A stretch of DNA of 64,000 bases, from contig NZ_JSYG01000019.1 of NCBI RefSeq assembly GCF_000784735.1, forward strand, positions 62,001 to 126,000. Reading direction: 5' to 3'. The notes under the pieces are model-generated. The model searched no databases and was not told where the DNA came from. It saw only the letters and a program-made list of their open reading frames with translations. Position 1 is the first letter of the stretch. Each line of letters opens with the position of its first letter. Origin of the DNA: Dickeya undicola (GTDB lineage: Bacteria > Pseudomonadota > Gammaproteobacteria > Enterobacterales > Enterobacteriaceae). Positions 45,428-56,130 of this stretch are shown here, piece by piece. A program made the translations under genes and the position numbers.

Positions 45428-46057
45428 ATGAAACTACTACTTGTAGGTGCAACTGGGTTAGTTGGTCATCAGGTGTTAGTAAAAGCGTTGGCCGATACAC
45501 GTATTACGCAGGTGGTGGCACCGGTGCGTCGTGCATTACCGGCTCATGACAAACTGATCGCGCCGCCGGTGAATTTTGAACAATTGCCGGAAGACGCCGA
45601 CTGGTGGCAGGCGGATGCGGTAATTTGCACGCTGGGCACCACCATCAAGGCGGCGGGCAGTCAGGCCGCGTTCTATCGGGTCGATCATGACTATCCGCTG
45701 ACTGCCGCGCGGCTGGCCCACGCGCATGGCACGCCAGCTTATGTGCTGAATTCGGCGTCGGGAGCCAACGTATCATCACGTTTTTTCTATAACCGGGTGA
45801 AAGGTGAATTGGAGCGTGACCTGGCCGGAGTGGGGTTTTCCTCACTGACGCTAGTACGCCCTGGGCTGATAGGCGGCAAGCGTGACGAGCGCCGACCGGG
45901 TGAATGGATAGCGCAGCAGGCGCTGCGGGTACTACATCCGTTGCTGCCGTTAGCCTGGCGCATTAATCCGGCCGAGCGAATTGCGGATGCGTTGCTGGCG
46001 GCGGTGCTGGCCCCTGCCGCGGGTGTCCGGGTGATTACCTCTGAACATCTGGTGTAG
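45428..46057 (+). CDS. NAD(P)-binding atypical SDR-like protein
   Basis: This is a 209-aa Rossmann-fold protein starting MKLLLVGATGLVGHQVL, an atypical SDR glycine motif (GATGLVG). It also has CTLGTTIKAAGSQAAFYRVD, an active-site-like Ser region (LNSASGANVSS) and YNRVKGELE, resembling YxxxK as YNRVK. It belongs to the group of small NmrA/HTATIP2-like reductases. The ribosome site is AAGGATGG. It is followed 34 bp later by a flavin reductase-like gene, suggesting a small operon. The substrate is unknown. Confidence 0.85.
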   Translation: MKLLLVGATGLVGHQVLVKALADTRITQVVAPVRRALPAHDKLIAPPVNFEQLPEDADWWQADAVICTLGTTIKAAGSQAAFYRVDHDYPLTAARLAHAHGTPAYVLNSASGANVSSRFFYNRVKGELERDLAGVGFSSLTLVRPGLIGGKRDERRPGEWIAQQALRVLHPLLPLAWRINPAERIADALLAAVLAPAAGVRVITSEHLV

Positions 46058-46091
46058 AGTGAAAGGCAACGTGCATAACGCAGGAGTCAAT

Positions 46092-46670
46092 ATGAATAGC
46101 GCGATTTCACCAGTTGAACTGGCAAAAGCCTATCGGCTGGTTAACCACGGGCCGACGGTGCTAGTGTCTGCCTGTCATGATGGCGTGGACGATGTGATGG
46201 CGGCAGCCTGGTGCTGTGGGCTGGATTTTGCACCACCTAAGCTGACCGTGGTGCTGGATAAGGCGACTAAAACACGTGAGCTACTGGAAAACAGCGGTTA
46301 TTTTGCCATTCAGGTGCCGACGGTAGCACAACTGGAACTGACTAATCAGGTGGGGAGTATCAGCCTGCGGGATGACTCAGATAAACTGGCACACTGCCAG
46401 GTGGAACTGTTTCGCACCAGCGAATCAGATGTGCCGTTAGTAGCAGGTTGTGCAGCGTGGCTGCTGTGCAAGCTGATCCCTGAAGCTCACAATCAGCACA
46501 CCTACGACCTGTTTATCGGCGAGGTCATTGGTGCCTGGGCGGATTCACATGTATTTCGCGACGGCCACTGGCATTTTGAAGACGCTGACCCGCAATGGCG
46601 TAGCCTGCATCATGTGGCAGGCGGGCACTACTATGCCATCGGCGATGCACTGGATGCGAAAGAGTCGTGA
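46092..46670 (+). CDS. Flavin reductase-like domain protein
   Basis: This is a 192-aa FMN-binding split-barrel protein of the flavoredoxin / flavin reductase-like group. It has GPTVLVSACHDGVDDVMAAAW near the N terminus and KATKTRELLENSGYFAIQ, the usual FMN-phosphate region. ATG 46092 follows CAGGAG. It probably reduces FMN or binds it for a partner oxidoreductase, perhaps the adjacent SDR-like protein. Confidence 0.87.
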   Translation: MNSAISPVELAKAYRLVNHGPTVLVSACHDGVDDVMAAAWCCGLDFAPPKLTVVLDKATKTRELLENSGYFAIQVPTVAQLELTNQVGSISLRDDSDKLAHCQVELFRTSESDVPLVAGCAAWLLCKLIPEAHNQHTYDLFIGEVIGAWADSHVFRDGHWHFEDADPQWRSLHHVAGGHYYAIGDALDAKES

Positions 46671-46679
46671 CCATAAACT

Positions 46680-46703
46680 AACGCCCTGTAAGAGCAGGGC
46701 GTT
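46680..46703. terminator. Hairpin between convergent genes
   Basis: A perfect 9-bp stem (AACGCCCTG / CAGGGCGTT) with a TAAGAG loop lies 10 bp after the flavin reductase stop and 37 bp from the end of the convergent coiled-coil gene. There is no long T run on either strand, so it is a weak bidirectional terminator at best. Confidence 0.5.
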
Positions 46704-46740
46704 GAGGGGGAAATAAACGCCATAATACAGCTGATTGTAT

Positions 46741-47388
46741 TTATTGTACTTTACTGTTCTCTATTGGCGGTAAAGGGGATGAAGATTTAAATGATTCTAT
46801 ACCCCATTGCCAGATTTGTGATTTTCTTTCTGGTGTGGTTAATAATCCCACCATGCCATAGAGGAAAGTAAATAAAATAATGCTGGCGATGATTCCCGAA
46901 AAGCCACTCCATATCCAGGATAATATACGTAATGCAATTGGTGTTTTTTGCTTTTCTTTTCTTGATGCGGCTCGAAAAAATTCTTTAATAGCCTCTTCTT
47001 TGGCATTCTCAATGGCCCGGTTTTGTATTATGTCATTCTCGGCTATTTTTTGATTTTTCTTATCTATTTCTATTTTAAGGTTTTCTATTTCCGAGTTTTT
47101 CTTGTCAATAATATCGAGTTGCTGCTGATAGTCCTTCCTGATTTCCTCTTCCCAGTCTTCCAATAGACGAGAAAACATTGTTCTGGCATTATCACGGTAA
47201 GCATCTAAACGTCGTTGAATATGAACAACTTGCTCATGAAATTGCTTTACGGCAAGATCAATCTCTTGATCAGATTGGCCATTAGCACGTAGTTTTTCAG
47301 CGTATTGGTTTTTCTCAAGTTTATAGAATGAATAGGCTATCAAACCAATACTGTCTTCTGGATTTTTTACCAGTAACTGAAAACCCAT
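46741..47388 (-). CDS. Hypothetical coiled-coil protein with C-terminal membrane span
   Basis: This is a 215-aa protein of unknown function. A helical N-terminal region (residues 1-60) precedes a long charged coiled coil (about 60-145, with heptad-like EIENLKIEIDKKNQKIAEN), then one membrane span (GIIASIILFTFLYGMVGLL, about 170-190) and a short Ser/Pro-rich tail. Such topology suits a membrane-anchored scaffold or sensor. The coding DNA is AT-rich compared with neighbouring core genes. It is the second gene after a 65-aa ORF on the same strand. Confidence 0.65.
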   Translation of the reverse strand: MGFQLLVKNPEDSIGLIAYSFYKLEKNQYAEKLRANGQSDQEIDLAVKQFHEQVVHIQRRLDAYRDNARTMFSRLLEDWEEEIRKDYQQQLDIIDKKNSEIENLKIEIDKKNQKIAENDIIQNRAIENAKEEAIKEFFRAASRKEKQKTPIALRILSWIWSGFSGIIASIILFTFLYGMVGLLTTPERKSQIWQWGIESFKSSSPLPPIENSKVQ

Positions 47389-47489
47389 GATTTCTCATTG
47401 GCTACCACCAAAGAATTATCGCTTTCCATCGCTCTGAAATAATGTCCTGTATTAATACAATACGAAAGATATTTTAGGCCGTATTAATT

Positions 47490-47687
47490 TTATCTTTTTT
47501 CGTCACTAGAACCTAATACCTGACTCATAGCCTGATGAATCAGTTCGTTCAGATCTGACGGAGAGAGTGTTCTTACTGTTGCAGCTGCACCTGCGGCGCT
47601 AGCGCGGTTTGATGCCTGTTCGACGGATTGCAACATAGCCTGACGGTGTGCTTCGGAAATTCGCTGCAATTCAAATGAACGTGACAT
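47490..47687 (-). CDS. Hypothetical small protein (65 aa)
   Basis: Start 47687 is preceded by GAGGA; the product begins MSRSFELQRISEAHRQAMLQ and is predicted almost wholly helical, with an Ala-rich middle (ASNRASAAGAAATVRTL). I recognise no family. It lies upstream of the coiled-coil membrane protein on the same strand (101-bp gap) and may form a pair with it. The longer frame to 47783 has no ribosome site. Confidence 0.5.
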   Translation of the reverse strand: MSRSFELQRISEAHRQAMLQSVEQASNRASAAGAAATVRTLSPSDLNELIHQAMSQVLGSSDEKR

Positions 47688-47795
47688 AGGCAATATCCTC
47701 GTCCTTTTTTCTGAATTTATTGTAGTAGTCGGGTTCATCCTTGAACCTGTCCATAATGCCGGAACCAGTATGGACCCCGGCACTGATGACGCTTA

Positions 47796-48341
47796 TCAGA
47801 ACGGAATATCGTCATCAAAATCCATCGGCGGCTCGTTGCCTGGCATTGGTGCGCTTTGCTGCGGACGGGACTGACCACCGCCGCTGAACTGGTTAGCTTG
47901 TTGCGGCTGTTGTGGTTGCCCCCAACCGCCTTGTGGTGCGTTGCCACCCGCATTGTTGCTCATGCCGCCACCCGCTGGAGCGCCGCCGCCTGTACGGCCG
48001 CCAAGCATCTGCATACTGCCGGAGATATCAACCACCACTTCGGTGGTGTAGCGATCCTGGCCGCCCTGATCCTGCCATTTACGGGTACGCAACTGGCCTT
48101 CGATATACACCTGAGAACCTTTGCGCAGGTATTCGCCCGCGATTTCCGCCAGCTTGCCGTACAACGCGACGCGGTGCCATTCGGTACGCTCTTTCTGCTC
48201 ACCGGTCTGCTTGTCGCGCCAGCTGTCCGACGTGGCCAGAGTCAGGTTAGCGACAGCGCCGCCATTTGGCATGTAACGGACTTCCGGGTCTTGACCCAGA
48301 TTCCCGATAAGAATCACTTTGTTAACGCCTCTGCTGGCCAT
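47796..48341 (-). CDS. ssb: Single-stranded DNA-binding protein
   Basis: This is a 181-aa SSB with the N-terminal OB fold ([20 protein letters not shown] and [14 protein letters not shown]), a Gly/Gln/Pro-rich flexible linker, and the acidic C-terminal tip DFDDDIPF that recruits repair and replication partners. It is divergent from uvrA across a 245-bp region with a LexA-like site, as in E. coli. Confidence 0.99.
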   Translation of the reverse strand: MASRGVNKVILIGNLGQDPEVRYMPNGGAVANLTLATSDSWRDKQTGEQKERTEWHRVALYGKLAEIAGEYLRKGSQVYIEGQLRTRKWQDQGGQDRYTTEVVVDISGSMQMLGGRTGGGAPAGGGMSNNAGGNAPQGGWGQPQQPQQANQFSGGGQSRPQQSAPMPGNEPPMDFDDDIPF

Positions 48342-48467
48342 GTTGGTATCTCCTGAACAATCACTTTTTAAAGTTTAAGCGAAGAATTCTATCATGCCAC
48401 TCTGACAGATAATACCCGCGATCCGCGCTCCATTCTTTTTTCCACTGTTGCGGGAGTTGCAGTCATA

Positions 48468-48487
48468 TACTGGATATCCATTCAGTT
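48468..48487 (+). promoter_or_regulatory. LexA (SOS) box between ssb and uvrA
   Basis: TACTGGATATCCATTCAGTT contains the CTG-N10-CAG core with an AT-rich centre, at the position of the E. coli uvrA/ssb SOS box. It should place uvrA, and partly ssb, under LexA control. Confidence 0.8.
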
Positions 48488-48586
48488 TATTTTGTGCCAT
48501 AATCGGCCGTTTCTACCGGTTTCCTTTCGTACGGAATGTCATACGGAAAGGATGAAAACGCAGCGTCTATTGCGGGAAAAGTGTGC

Positions 48587-51418
48587 ATGGATAAGATCGA
48601 AATTCGTGGTGCCCGTACCCATAACCTGAAGAATATCAACCTGATTATTCCACGCGATAAACTGATCGTCGTGACAGGGTTATCCGGTTCTGGCAAATCC
48701 TCGCTGGCGTTCGATACGCTGTATGCCGAAGGGCAGCGCCGTTATGTGGAGTCGCTGTCAGCCTACGCCCGCCAGTTTCTGTCGCTGATGGAAAAGCCGG
48801 ATGTGGATCACATCGAAGGGTTGTCGCCCGCCATTTCCATCGAGCAAAAGTCCACGTCGCACAACCCACGTTCCACCGTCGGCACCATCACCGAAATCCA
48901 CGATTACCTGCGCTTGTTGTTTGCCCGTGTTGGCGAGCCGCGCTGCCCGGAACACGATATTCCGCTCGATGCCCAGACCGTCAGCCAGATGGTCGACAAT
49001 GTTTTGTCGCAGCCGGAGGGTAAACGGCTGATGCTGCTGGCACCGATCGTGAAAGAACGTAAGGGCGAACACACCAAAACGCTGGAAAACCTGGCGACGC
49101 AGGGTTACATCCGCGCCCGTATCGACGGTGAAGTGTGTGACCTGTCGGACCCGCCGAAACTGGAATTGCAGAAAAAGCACACCATTGAAGTGGTCGTCGA
49201 CCGTTTTAAAGTGCGCGACGATTTGGCACAGCGTTTGGCCGAGTCGTTTGAAACCGCGCTGGAGTTGTCTGGTGGCACCGCTGTGGTGGCGGACATGGAT
49301 GACCCCGGCGCGCCGGAACTGCTGTTCTCCGCCAACTTCGCCTGCCCGGTGTGCGGCTACAGTATGCACGAGTTGGAACCGCGTCTGTTTTCATTCAACA
49401 ACCCGGCGGGTGCCTGCCCGACTTGCGATGGGCTTGGCGTGCAGCAGTTTTTCGACCCGGCGCGTGTGGTGCAAAATGGTGAGCTGTCGCTGGCTGGCGG
49501 CGCTATTCGTGGCTGGGATCGCCGTAACTTCTACTATTTTCAGATGCTGCGCTCGCTGGCGGAACATTACGAATTCGACGTCGAAGCGCCGTTCGATAGC
49601 CTTAGCCCGGCGGTCCATAAAGTCATTCTTTACGGTTCCGGTAAGGAAAATATCGAGTTCAAATACATCAATGATCGCGGCGATACGTCGGTGCGCCGCC
49701 ATCCGTTCGAAGGGGTGCTCAATAATATGGAGCGCCGCTACAAAGAAACCGAATCGACCGCGGTGCGTGAGGAACTGGCAAAGTTCATCAGCAACCGGCC
49801 GTGCGCCAGCTGTGGCGGCACGCGTCTGCGTGAAGAAGCGCGCCACGTCTATGTGGAGCAGACCACGCTGCCACAGATTGCTGACATGAGCATCGGCCAT
49901 GCGATGGAATTTTTCCATAACATCAAGCTGAGCGGTCAACGGGCGAAAATTGCCGAAAAAGTGCTGAAAGAAATCGGCGATCGGCTGCGTTTTCTGGTTA
50001 ACGTGGGTCTGAATTACCTGTCGCTGTCGCGCTCGGCGGAAACCTTGTCGGGCGGCGAAGCGCAGCGTATTCGCCTGGCGAGCCAAATCGGTGCCGGTCT
50101 GGTCGGCGTGATGTACGTGCTGGACGAACCGTCCATTGGCCTTCACCAGCGCGATAACGAGCGCCTGCTGGAGACGCTGATCCACCTGCGTAATCTCGGT
50201 AACACGGTGATCGTGGTGGAACACGATGAAGACGCCATCCGTGCCGCTGACCACATTATTGATATTGGCCCCGGTGCTGGCGTACACGGCGGTCAGGTGA
50301 TCGCCGAAGGCACGGCCACGCAGATTATGGCGGTGCCGGAATCATTGACCGGGCAGTTCCTGAGTGGGGCGCGCAAGATCGAGATTCCGGCGCAGCGCAT
50401 ACCGGCGGATCCGGGTAAAGTCCTTAAGTTGATTGGCGCACGCGGCAACAACCTGAAAGATGTGACGCTCACCCTGCCGGTCGGACTGTTCACCTGCATT
50501 ACCGGGGTGTCCGGCTCCGGCAAGTCGACGCTGATCAACGATACCCTGTTCCCGATCGCCCAGCGTCAGCTTAACGGCGGCGAACTGAACGAACCGGCAC
50601 CGTACCGTGATATTCAGGGCCTGGAGCATTTCGATAAGGTCATCGACATCGATCAAAGCCCGATCGGTCGTACTCCACGTTCCAACCCGGCTACCTACAC
50701 CGGTGTGTTCACGCCGATCCGCGAGTTGTTCGCCGGTGTGCCGGAAGCGCGCAGCCGCGGTTATAACCCCGGCCGTTTCAGCTTTAACGTGCGCGGCGGG
50801 CGTTGCGAAGCCTGCCAGGGCGATGGCGTGATCAAGGTGGAAATGCACTTCCTGCCGGACATTTACGTCCCTTGCGATCAGTGCAAAGGCAAACGCTATA
50901 ACCGCGAAACGCTGGAGATTAAATACAAAGGCAAGAGCATCCATGAAGTGCTGGAGATGACTATCGAAGAAGCTCGCGAGTTCTTCGACGCCATTCCGGC
51001 GCTGGCGCGTAAACTGCAAACGCTGATCGATGTTGGTTTGTCCTACATCCGGCTGGGGCAGTCCGCTACTACCTTGTCCGGCGGTGAGGCGCAGCGCGTG
51101 AAGCTGGCGCGCGAGTTGTCGAAACGCGGCACCGGGCAGACGCTCTATATTCTGGATGAGCCCACTACCGGCCTGCACTTTGCTGATATCCAACAACTGT
51201 TGACGGTACTGCATCAGTTGCGCGATCAGGGCAACACCATTGTGGTGATCGAGCACAACCTGGACGTGATCAAGACCGCAGACTGGATTGTCGATCTCGG
51301 CCCGGAAGGCGGCAGTGGCGGTGGTGAAATTCTGGTTTCCGGCACGCCGGAAACGGTGGCGCAGTGCGAGAAATCCCACACCGCTCGTTTCCTGAAACCG
51401 ATTCTGGAGCGTGGTTAA
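48587..51418 (+). CDS. uvrA: Excinuclease ABC subunit A
   Basis: This is a 943-aa nucleotide-excision-repair damage sensor. It contains two ABC ATPase units (Walker [10 protein letters not shown] near the N terminus and GVSGSGKST in the second half; two LSGGEAQR signatures; [12 protein letters not shown] and [12 protein letters not shown]) and zinc-finger Cys pairs ([45 protein letters not shown]). I use ATG 48587, giving [14 protein letters not shown] as in E. coli; the frame is open from 48536. Confidence 0.99.
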   Translation: MDKIEIRGARTHNLKNINLIIPRDKLIVVTGLSGSGKSSLAFDTLYAEGQRRYVESLSAYARQFLSLMEKPDVDHIEGLSPAISIEQKSTSHNPRSTVGTITEIHDYLRLLFARVGEPRCPEHDIPLDAQTVSQMVDNVLSQPEGKRLMLLAPIVKERKGEHTKTLENLATQGYIRARIDGEVCDLSDPPKLELQKKHTIEVVVDRFKVRDDLAQRLAESFETALELSGGTAVVADMDDPGAPELLFSANFACPVCGYSMHELEPRLFSFNNPAGACPTCDGLGVQQFFDPARVVQNGELSLAGGAIRGWDRRNFYYFQMLRSLAEHYEFDVEAPFDSLSPAVHKVILYGSGKENIEFKYINDRGDTSVRRHPFEGVLNNMERRYKETESTAVREELAKFISNRPCASCGGTRLREEARHVYVEQTTLPQIADMSIGHAMEFFHNIKLSGQRAKIAEKVLKEIGDRLRFLVNVGLNYLSLSRSAETLSGGEAQRIRLASQIGAGLVGVMYVLDEPSIGLHQRDNERLLETLIHLRNLGNTVIVVEHDEDAIRAADHIIDIGPGAGVHGGQVIAEGTATQIMAVPESLTGQFLSGARKIEIPAQRIPADPGKVLKLIGARGNNLKDVTLTLPVGLFTCITGVSGSGKSTLINDTLFPIAQRQLNGGELNEPAPYRDIQGLEHFDKVIDIDQSPIGRTPRSNPATYTGVFTPIRELFAGVPEARSRGYNPGRFSFNVRGGRCEACQGDGVIKVEMHFLPDIYVPCDQCKGKRYNRETLEIKYKGKSIHEVLEMTIEEAREFFDAIPALARKLQTLIDVGLSYIRLGQSATTLSGGEAQRVKLARELSKRGTGQTLYILDEPTTGLHFADIQQLLTVLHQLRDQGNTIVVIEHNLDVIKTADWIVDLGPEGGSGGGEILVSGTPETVAQCEKSHTARFLKPILERG

Positions 51419-51441
51419 GCAGGCTCCATTCGGCGGTTGTG

Positions 51442-51467
51442 AAGCGCGGCTTGCCGCGCTTTTTTTT
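51442..51467 (+). terminator. Rho-independent terminator after uvrA
   Basis: The stem AAGCGCGG / CCGCGCTT with a CTTG loop is followed by seven or eight T residues, 23 bp after the uvrA stop. Confidence 0.93.
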
Positions 51468-51509
51468 ATGGCATTATCTGGTAATCATTCACATTACAGG
51501 TGACTTGAG

Positions 51510-51754
51510 ATGTGGAAACAATACGATATTCGGCTGAAACCCCGTTCCCGTGGTTTTCATTTGATTACCGCCACACCTACGAAGGCAGTGACGACATACC
51601 AGCGCACCTGAAAAGCAGTTTGCTGGGCAGCAGCCTGATGTTGCCGGTGCGCAACGGTCGGCTGCATGTTGGCACCTGGCAGGGGATTTACCTGTGTGAA
51701 CACCGCAATCACGGTGGCAGCCGTTCGCTGGTGGTGACCCTACAAGGGGAATAG
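51510..51754 (+). pseudogene. yjbQ: yjbQ remnant with internal deletion and frame break
   Basis: The first ~21 codons ([20 protein letters not shown]) match the start of YjbQ (UPF0047, secondary thiamine-phosphate synthase-like, 138 aa in E. coli). The frame then shifts, and from about 51563 the +2 frame carries the YjbQ C terminus ([20 protein letters not shown] through [14 protein letters not shown], stop at 51754). About 60-65 central residues are missing. An internal deletion that is not a multiple of three explains both observations. yjbQ also lies beside uvrA in E. coli, supporting the identity. Confidence 0.88.
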
Positions 51755-51780
51755 CCGGTATCGCACCGATGAGGTTTGGG

Positions 51781-53391
51781 TTAAGGCTGCGCGAGGGAAA
51801 TATCTTCAGAGAGGTGTTCCACCACCACCTGATTACGGCCGCTATTTTTGGCTTTGTACAGTGCGTTGTCTGCGGTTTTGATGGCGACGTCCAACGCCGA
51901 TTTTTGTGGATCAAACGTGGTGACGCCAATGGAAATAGTAATCTGGCGGTGGTTTGAGCCGGACAAATAAACCGTGTTGGCGACATTGTGGCGTAACCGC
52001 TCTGCGATGGCGATGGCGACATGAATGTCAGAACCCGGTAGCAGGATCAGAAATTCTTCACCGCCAATGCGGCAAATCAGGTCGGTTTTACGGAAGTTTT
52101 TGCGAATCTGCTGGCTGAGCTTACGAATGACTTCATCACCGACGTCGTGGCCGAACGAGTCATTAATCAGTTTAAAATGGTCGATATCAATGGCGATGAC
52201 GGAGATTTTTTTATACTCGTTACGAATCTCCTCCAGGCTTTCCTGCATACCCCGACGGTTCAGCATACCGGAAAGCGGGTCGGTATAGGCTTCAGAACTG
52301 AGCCGACCAATCCGCTTATGCAAAAGCACCGTTCCCATGAGCAGCACACGTTTTAACTGTTCGACTTCGTTGTACCAGGCTTTGACGCTGCGTATTTTGC
52401 TGATGACGCCAGGTTGATCCATCGCACTGGCTGATTTCGCCAACTGGCGCAGCGGTCGGGTAATGTAAAACGCCAGCAGCATCAGTATCAGTGAGGTGAG
52501 TAAACCTGCGGGGGCGCCTATTTTGAGCACTTGAATCATTACGCTATGTAATGTTTCTTCCATTGCCTGCATCGGTTGCTGGGTAATAACGATCCAATCG
52601 GATTTCTTTATTCTGGCAAAGCCGGCGGGTGACAACACTCCGTGTTCATCTGGCATCATGATACTGCCTTTTTCCTGCTGGAATGCCGCCTCCATAAAGC
52701 TCAGATCATAAAATTTATTGCCGATATTACTGATGTTACTGCTATAGAGCATGGTGCCTTCTTTATCAATAACATAAGTGTTTAATTCTTCATTGCTGAA
52801 CTGCGTCTTCATAAATTGATTTATGATTTTTTGGTTGTTCAGGTAAATCGTTCCACCAATATAACCAAGGTAATTTCCTGCATCATCGAAAATAGGCATT
52901 GAAATAAAAAAAAGATAATTCCCTGTAATTGATGTGTAGGGCGAGCTTATAAATAATCCTCTGGATTCTAATGCCATTTGGCTGGCATGAGAAACTAATG
53001 GCATACCCGATAATTTTAATTCAGGCGGGGATGATGCAATAATGATTTTTCTGGTACTGACTACGACAATAGAATTAAAATAAGGGCTAAATTGATGAAT
53101 GCGCTGAACCTCTGACTGTAGCCTGGCGAAGTTACCATAGCGAACATCGTTTGACAGCAGCGCCGCGCTGTAAGCCAGCTGTGATTCCGCTGTTGAAAAA
53201 AACATATCTGTCGAGGCGGCCAGCCCGGAGGAGTAGTTTATATCTGATTGAAATGACTGTTTTTTTATGATTTCTTTCTGAACATAGTAAATAGAAAAAT
53301 ATCCGTTCACTATGGTGACCAGCATACTGAAAAGAGCGATAAAAAGTATTAAATGTAGCAGATTTAATTGTAATGACTTTTTTGTTTTCAT
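51781..53391 (-). CDS. Diguanylate cyclase with periplasmic dCache-type sensor
   Basis: This is a 536-aa inner-membrane signalling protein. TM1 is at about residues 10-32 and a large periplasmic double-Cache-like sensor follows (with SPYTSITGNYLFFISMPIFD). TM2 is at about 290-312, then a short linker and a GGDEF domain with intact active site RIGGEEF (443-447) and an upstream inhibitory-site motif RKTD (434-437). It should make c-di-GMP with product inhibition, affecting motility, biofilm or virulence. The start at 53391 lacks a strong ribosome site. The N-terminal half is AT-rich. Confidence 0.95.
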   Translation of the reverse strand: MKTKKSLQLNLLHLILFIALFSMLVTIVNGYFSIYYVQKEIIKKQSFQSDINYSSGLAASTDMFFSTAESQLAYSAALLSNDVRYGNFARLQSEVQRIHQFSPYFNSIVVVSTRKIIIASSPPELKLSGMPLVSHASQMALESRGLFISSPYTSITGNYLFFISMPIFDDAGNYLGYIGGTIYLNNQKIINQFMKTQFSNEELNTYVIDKEGTMLYSSNISNIGNKFYDLSFMEAAFQQEKGSIMMPDEHGVLSPAGFARIKKSDWIVITQQPMQAMEETLHSVMIQVLKIGAPAGLLTSLILMLLAFYITRPLRQLAKSASAMDQPGVISKIRSVKAWYNEVEQLKRVLLMGTVLLHKRIGRLSSEAYTDPLSGMLNRRGMQESLEEIRNEYKKISVIAIDIDHFKLINDSFGHDVGDEVIRKLSQQIRKNFRKTDLICRIGGEEFLILLPGSDIHVAIAIAERLRHNVANTVYLSGSNHRQITISIGVTTFDPQKSALDVAIKTADNALYKAKNSGRNQVVVEHLSEDISLAQP

Positions 53392-54362
53392 TTATATACT
53401 TACCGGGTTTTACCCATTTTTAATGCACAAAACGTGCAATATAATGATGGTACATCTAAGACAGAATACGAGCCTTTATGATCAAGTATTAGTCAATGGT
53501 TAAAATAGTGTCAACATACGCAGCGTGAAAATTTCATCATGAGCCGTAATAAGAAAAGAAACTGCGTTTTAATAAAATTAACAGTGTGAGTATGAATGTC
53601 GGATATAAGAATGGTTATCATATTTGGCTAAATTTAATTAGCATGATATTAATTTCATTTTGGTTTTATCTTGCCTGGTTTGAACAAAGAACATAAACGA
53701 AGAAGAACCGCCCTGAGTCGGCTTGTCTAACCCCGCAGTGCCACTTTTTATGGTCACGGTTCGCGATCCTCTTTTGGCAACTGATTATTTCTACTGATGA
53801 AAAATAGTCGGGCTGTCTCTTTTATCACGTCCTTTTTCTGGCGAGGGTTACCGCTGTGCTTTGTTAACATTTCACGGTTGATGTGCATTATCCTTGATAA
53901 TAATATGTATTTTTTTTGTGGTAGTTCCGATCGATATCCTCAAATTAATAGTTAAAACCTATTTCTGATTATTATTTGAATGTTTATATCGATCGAATCA
54001 TAAAGGTTGTTAGAATGGTTGGGCCGACAGTAGGCCAGGGCGCTGCCCAGAGTGCATGTAATAACGGCTGATAAGTATGATTTCGCATCCGGTCTTAGTC
54101 TTACTCTTTTTGACTTATTTTTTTATGATGTTTTTGTTCTGCACACTGTGGAAAAGAAATGATTTTTGTCGCCGAAAAAGGGGATGAAAAGTATTTCATC
54201 GTGATGGCTGTTTGATGTATCAGCCAGGTTGTTGCTTTGCTCTTTATCACGATTACTGACAGTAACGGATGCGATGCCAGTTTTAACGCGGCTCTGTGTT
54301 TTGCCCCTGAGGACGTCATATTTGTGACATTTTGTTATTAGTAAAGGAGTGAGGAGCTGAGA
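53392..54362. other. Long AT-rich intergenic region, no gene recognised
   Basis: These 971 bp lie between divergent genes for a diguanylate cyclase and a chemoreceptor. No ORF has both a plausible start and composition; a 72-codon minus-strand frame at 54101-54319 is not convincing. The region should contain both promoters. I saw no tRNA, terminator or known repeat. It may hold a small RNA or remnants of lost genes. Confidence 0.5.
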
Positions 54363-56063
54363 ATGCGTTTATCTGACTGGCGAATTGGTTATCGTCTGGG
54401 GGCTGGGTTTGCCGCCCTGGCCGCCATGCTGTTGATCGTGGGAATACTATCAATAGTGAAGTTGTCGAGTTTTCATAACAATGCACGCAATATCGTACAA
54501 GAGATATATCCCCAAACTGTTGATGCCAATAATTTGATAGAAAATGTGAGTGAAGGTGTCAGAGTATTTCAGCAATTATTATTGGTGTCGGGTGATGACA
54601 AAATTAAATCCGTCACCGATCAAATCCCTCCGATTTCCCAGGAAATTACCCGGCTGATGGGTAAGCTGGAGAAATACGCTAATGAATCCAATAATGCAAA
54701 AATTCAGCAGGTCATTAGTGATATTCGCACTATTCGTGCGGAGTTTTTGAGTTCCGGCCAAAAAGTGATTGCACTGGTAAAAGCCAATGATCGGGATGCG
54801 GCGATAAACGAATTTAATGTTCACCTTAATCCGTTACAACAAGCCTACCGCAAGGCGGTAAGCCAATTGGTGGATTATCAGAATGATATGATGATGAGTA
54901 CTGTCGATAGCATGTCGGCGACCTATCATGACATCCGTCTGGTGCTGCTGGCGATTCTGGGGCTGGGTGTAGTGCTCAGTGCGTGGATTGCGGTGGCGAT
55001 CACCCGTAGCGTCACACAGCCGATTCAGCAGGCGCTGGTGATGGCGGACCGCGTATCGCAAGGCGACCTCACCTTACAGATTTCCACCAGCCGCAAGGAT
55101 GAAGCCGGATTGCTCTTGCAGGCGCTGGACAACATGAACGCCAGCCTGCGTCAGATTGTCGGCCAGGTGCGTGACGGTGCGCAGGCCATTTCCACCGCTG
55201 CTGCGCAAATCGCTGCGGGTAATCAGGACCTCTCGTCCCGAACCGAAGAGCAAGCCAGTTCGCTGGAACAGACGGCAGCATCAATGGAAGAGCTGGTATC
55301 GACCATCAAAAACACCGCGGACAATACCCATCAGGCGACGACAATTGCGAATCAGGCGTCGTCGGCCGCGCACCGTAGCGGCGAAGTGATGTTGTCAGTC
55401 ATCAGTAAGATGCGGGGTATTCGTGAAGCCTCCATGCGGATGGCTGAAATCATCGGTGTGATTGATGGCATCGCCTTCCAGACCAATATCCTGGCGTTGA
55501 ACGCCGCAGTAGAAGCCGCACGTGCCGGTGAGCAGGGGCGTGGTTTCGCGGTAGTGGCAGGCGAGGTGCGTTCGCTGGCGCAGCGTAGTGCTACGGCGGC
55601 CAAGGAAATCAAGGAACTGATTGACGATTCGGTGGACAAGATTCAGGAAGGGATGCAACTGGTGGACAATGCCGAATCGACGATGGATAACCTCACTACC
55701 CATGTGAATGACGTTCACGGCATCATTAACGAAATCGCGCAGGCCAGCCACGAGCAGAGCGACGGCATGAGCCAAATCAACATTGCGGTCGGGCAGATTG
55801 ACACCACCACCCAGCAAAACGCTGCACTGGTGGAAGAATCGGCCTCTGCCGCGCTGTCGTTGCAGTCGCAGGCGTCGCTGCTGGCCGAAGCGGTCAGCGC
55901 ATTCCGCCTGACGCCGCAGGGCAACAGCGGCGCGCCGTCGCCGGTCCGCCGGTCGGCGGTGCTATCTCACGCGCTGCCGTCTGCCGCTTCCGCTCGCCCG
56001 GTTGCGACTGAAAAACGTGCCGCCACCACCGTCGGCAGCAATGACGACTGGACGTCGTTCTGA
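54363..56063 (+). CDS. Methyl-accepting chemotaxis protein with CheR/CheB-docking tail
   Basis: This is a 566-aa chemoreceptor. TM1 is at about 12-33, with a four-helix-bundle periplasmic domain (4HB_MCP type) and TM2 at about 190-212. A HAMP domain ([20 protein letters not shown]) leads into the signalling hairpin with tip [20 protein letters not shown] near residues 370-390. It ends DDWTSF, an xWxxF-type C-terminal pentapeptide like the NWETF of Tar/Tsr, so it can recruit CheR and CheB. The start follows GGAG. Confidence 0.96.
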   Translation: MRLSDWRIGYRLGAGFAALAAMLLIVGILSIVKLSSFHNNARNIVQEIYPQTVDANNLIENVSEGVRVFQQLLLVSGDDKIKSVTDQIPPISQEITRLMGKLEKYANESNNAKIQQVISDIRTIRAEFLSSGQKVIALVKANDRDAAINEFNVHLNPLQQAYRKAVSQLVDYQNDMMMSTVDSMSATYHDIRLVLLAILGLGVVLSAWIAVAITRSVTQPIQQALVMADRVSQGDLTLQISTSRKDEAGLLLQALDNMNASLRQIVGQVRDGAQAISTAAAQIAAGNQDLSSRTEEQASSLEQTAASMEELVSTIKNTADNTHQATTIANQASSAAHRSGEVMLSVISKMRGIREASMRMAEIIGVIDGIAFQTNILALNAAVEAARAGEQGRGFAVVAGEVRSLAQRSATAAKEIKELIDDSVDKIQEGMQLVDNAESTMDNLTTHVNDVHGIINEIAQASHEQSDGMSQINIAVGQIDTTTQQNAALVEESASAALSLQSQASLLAEAVSAFRLTPQGNSGAPSPVRRSAVLSHALPSAASARPVATEKRAATTVGSNDDWTSF

Positions 56064-56070
56064 GTGATAT

Positions 56071-56095
56071 TTCCCTCCCCGAGTGGGGGAGGGAA
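56071..56095 (+). terminator. Hairpin after chemoreceptor gene
   Basis: A perfect 10-bp stem (TTCCCTCCCC / GGGGAGGGAA) starts 8 bp after the stop codon. No T run follows, so it may end the transcript only partly or act as a 3' stabiliser. Confidence 0.5.
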
Positions 56096-56130
56096 TACTG
56101 CCGGATGAGGATAGAGAGAACATGTCGGTG

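Noticed and set aside
54101-54319. 72-codon minus-strand frame
   Set aside because: No good start context or recognisable product; composition matches noncoding surroundings.
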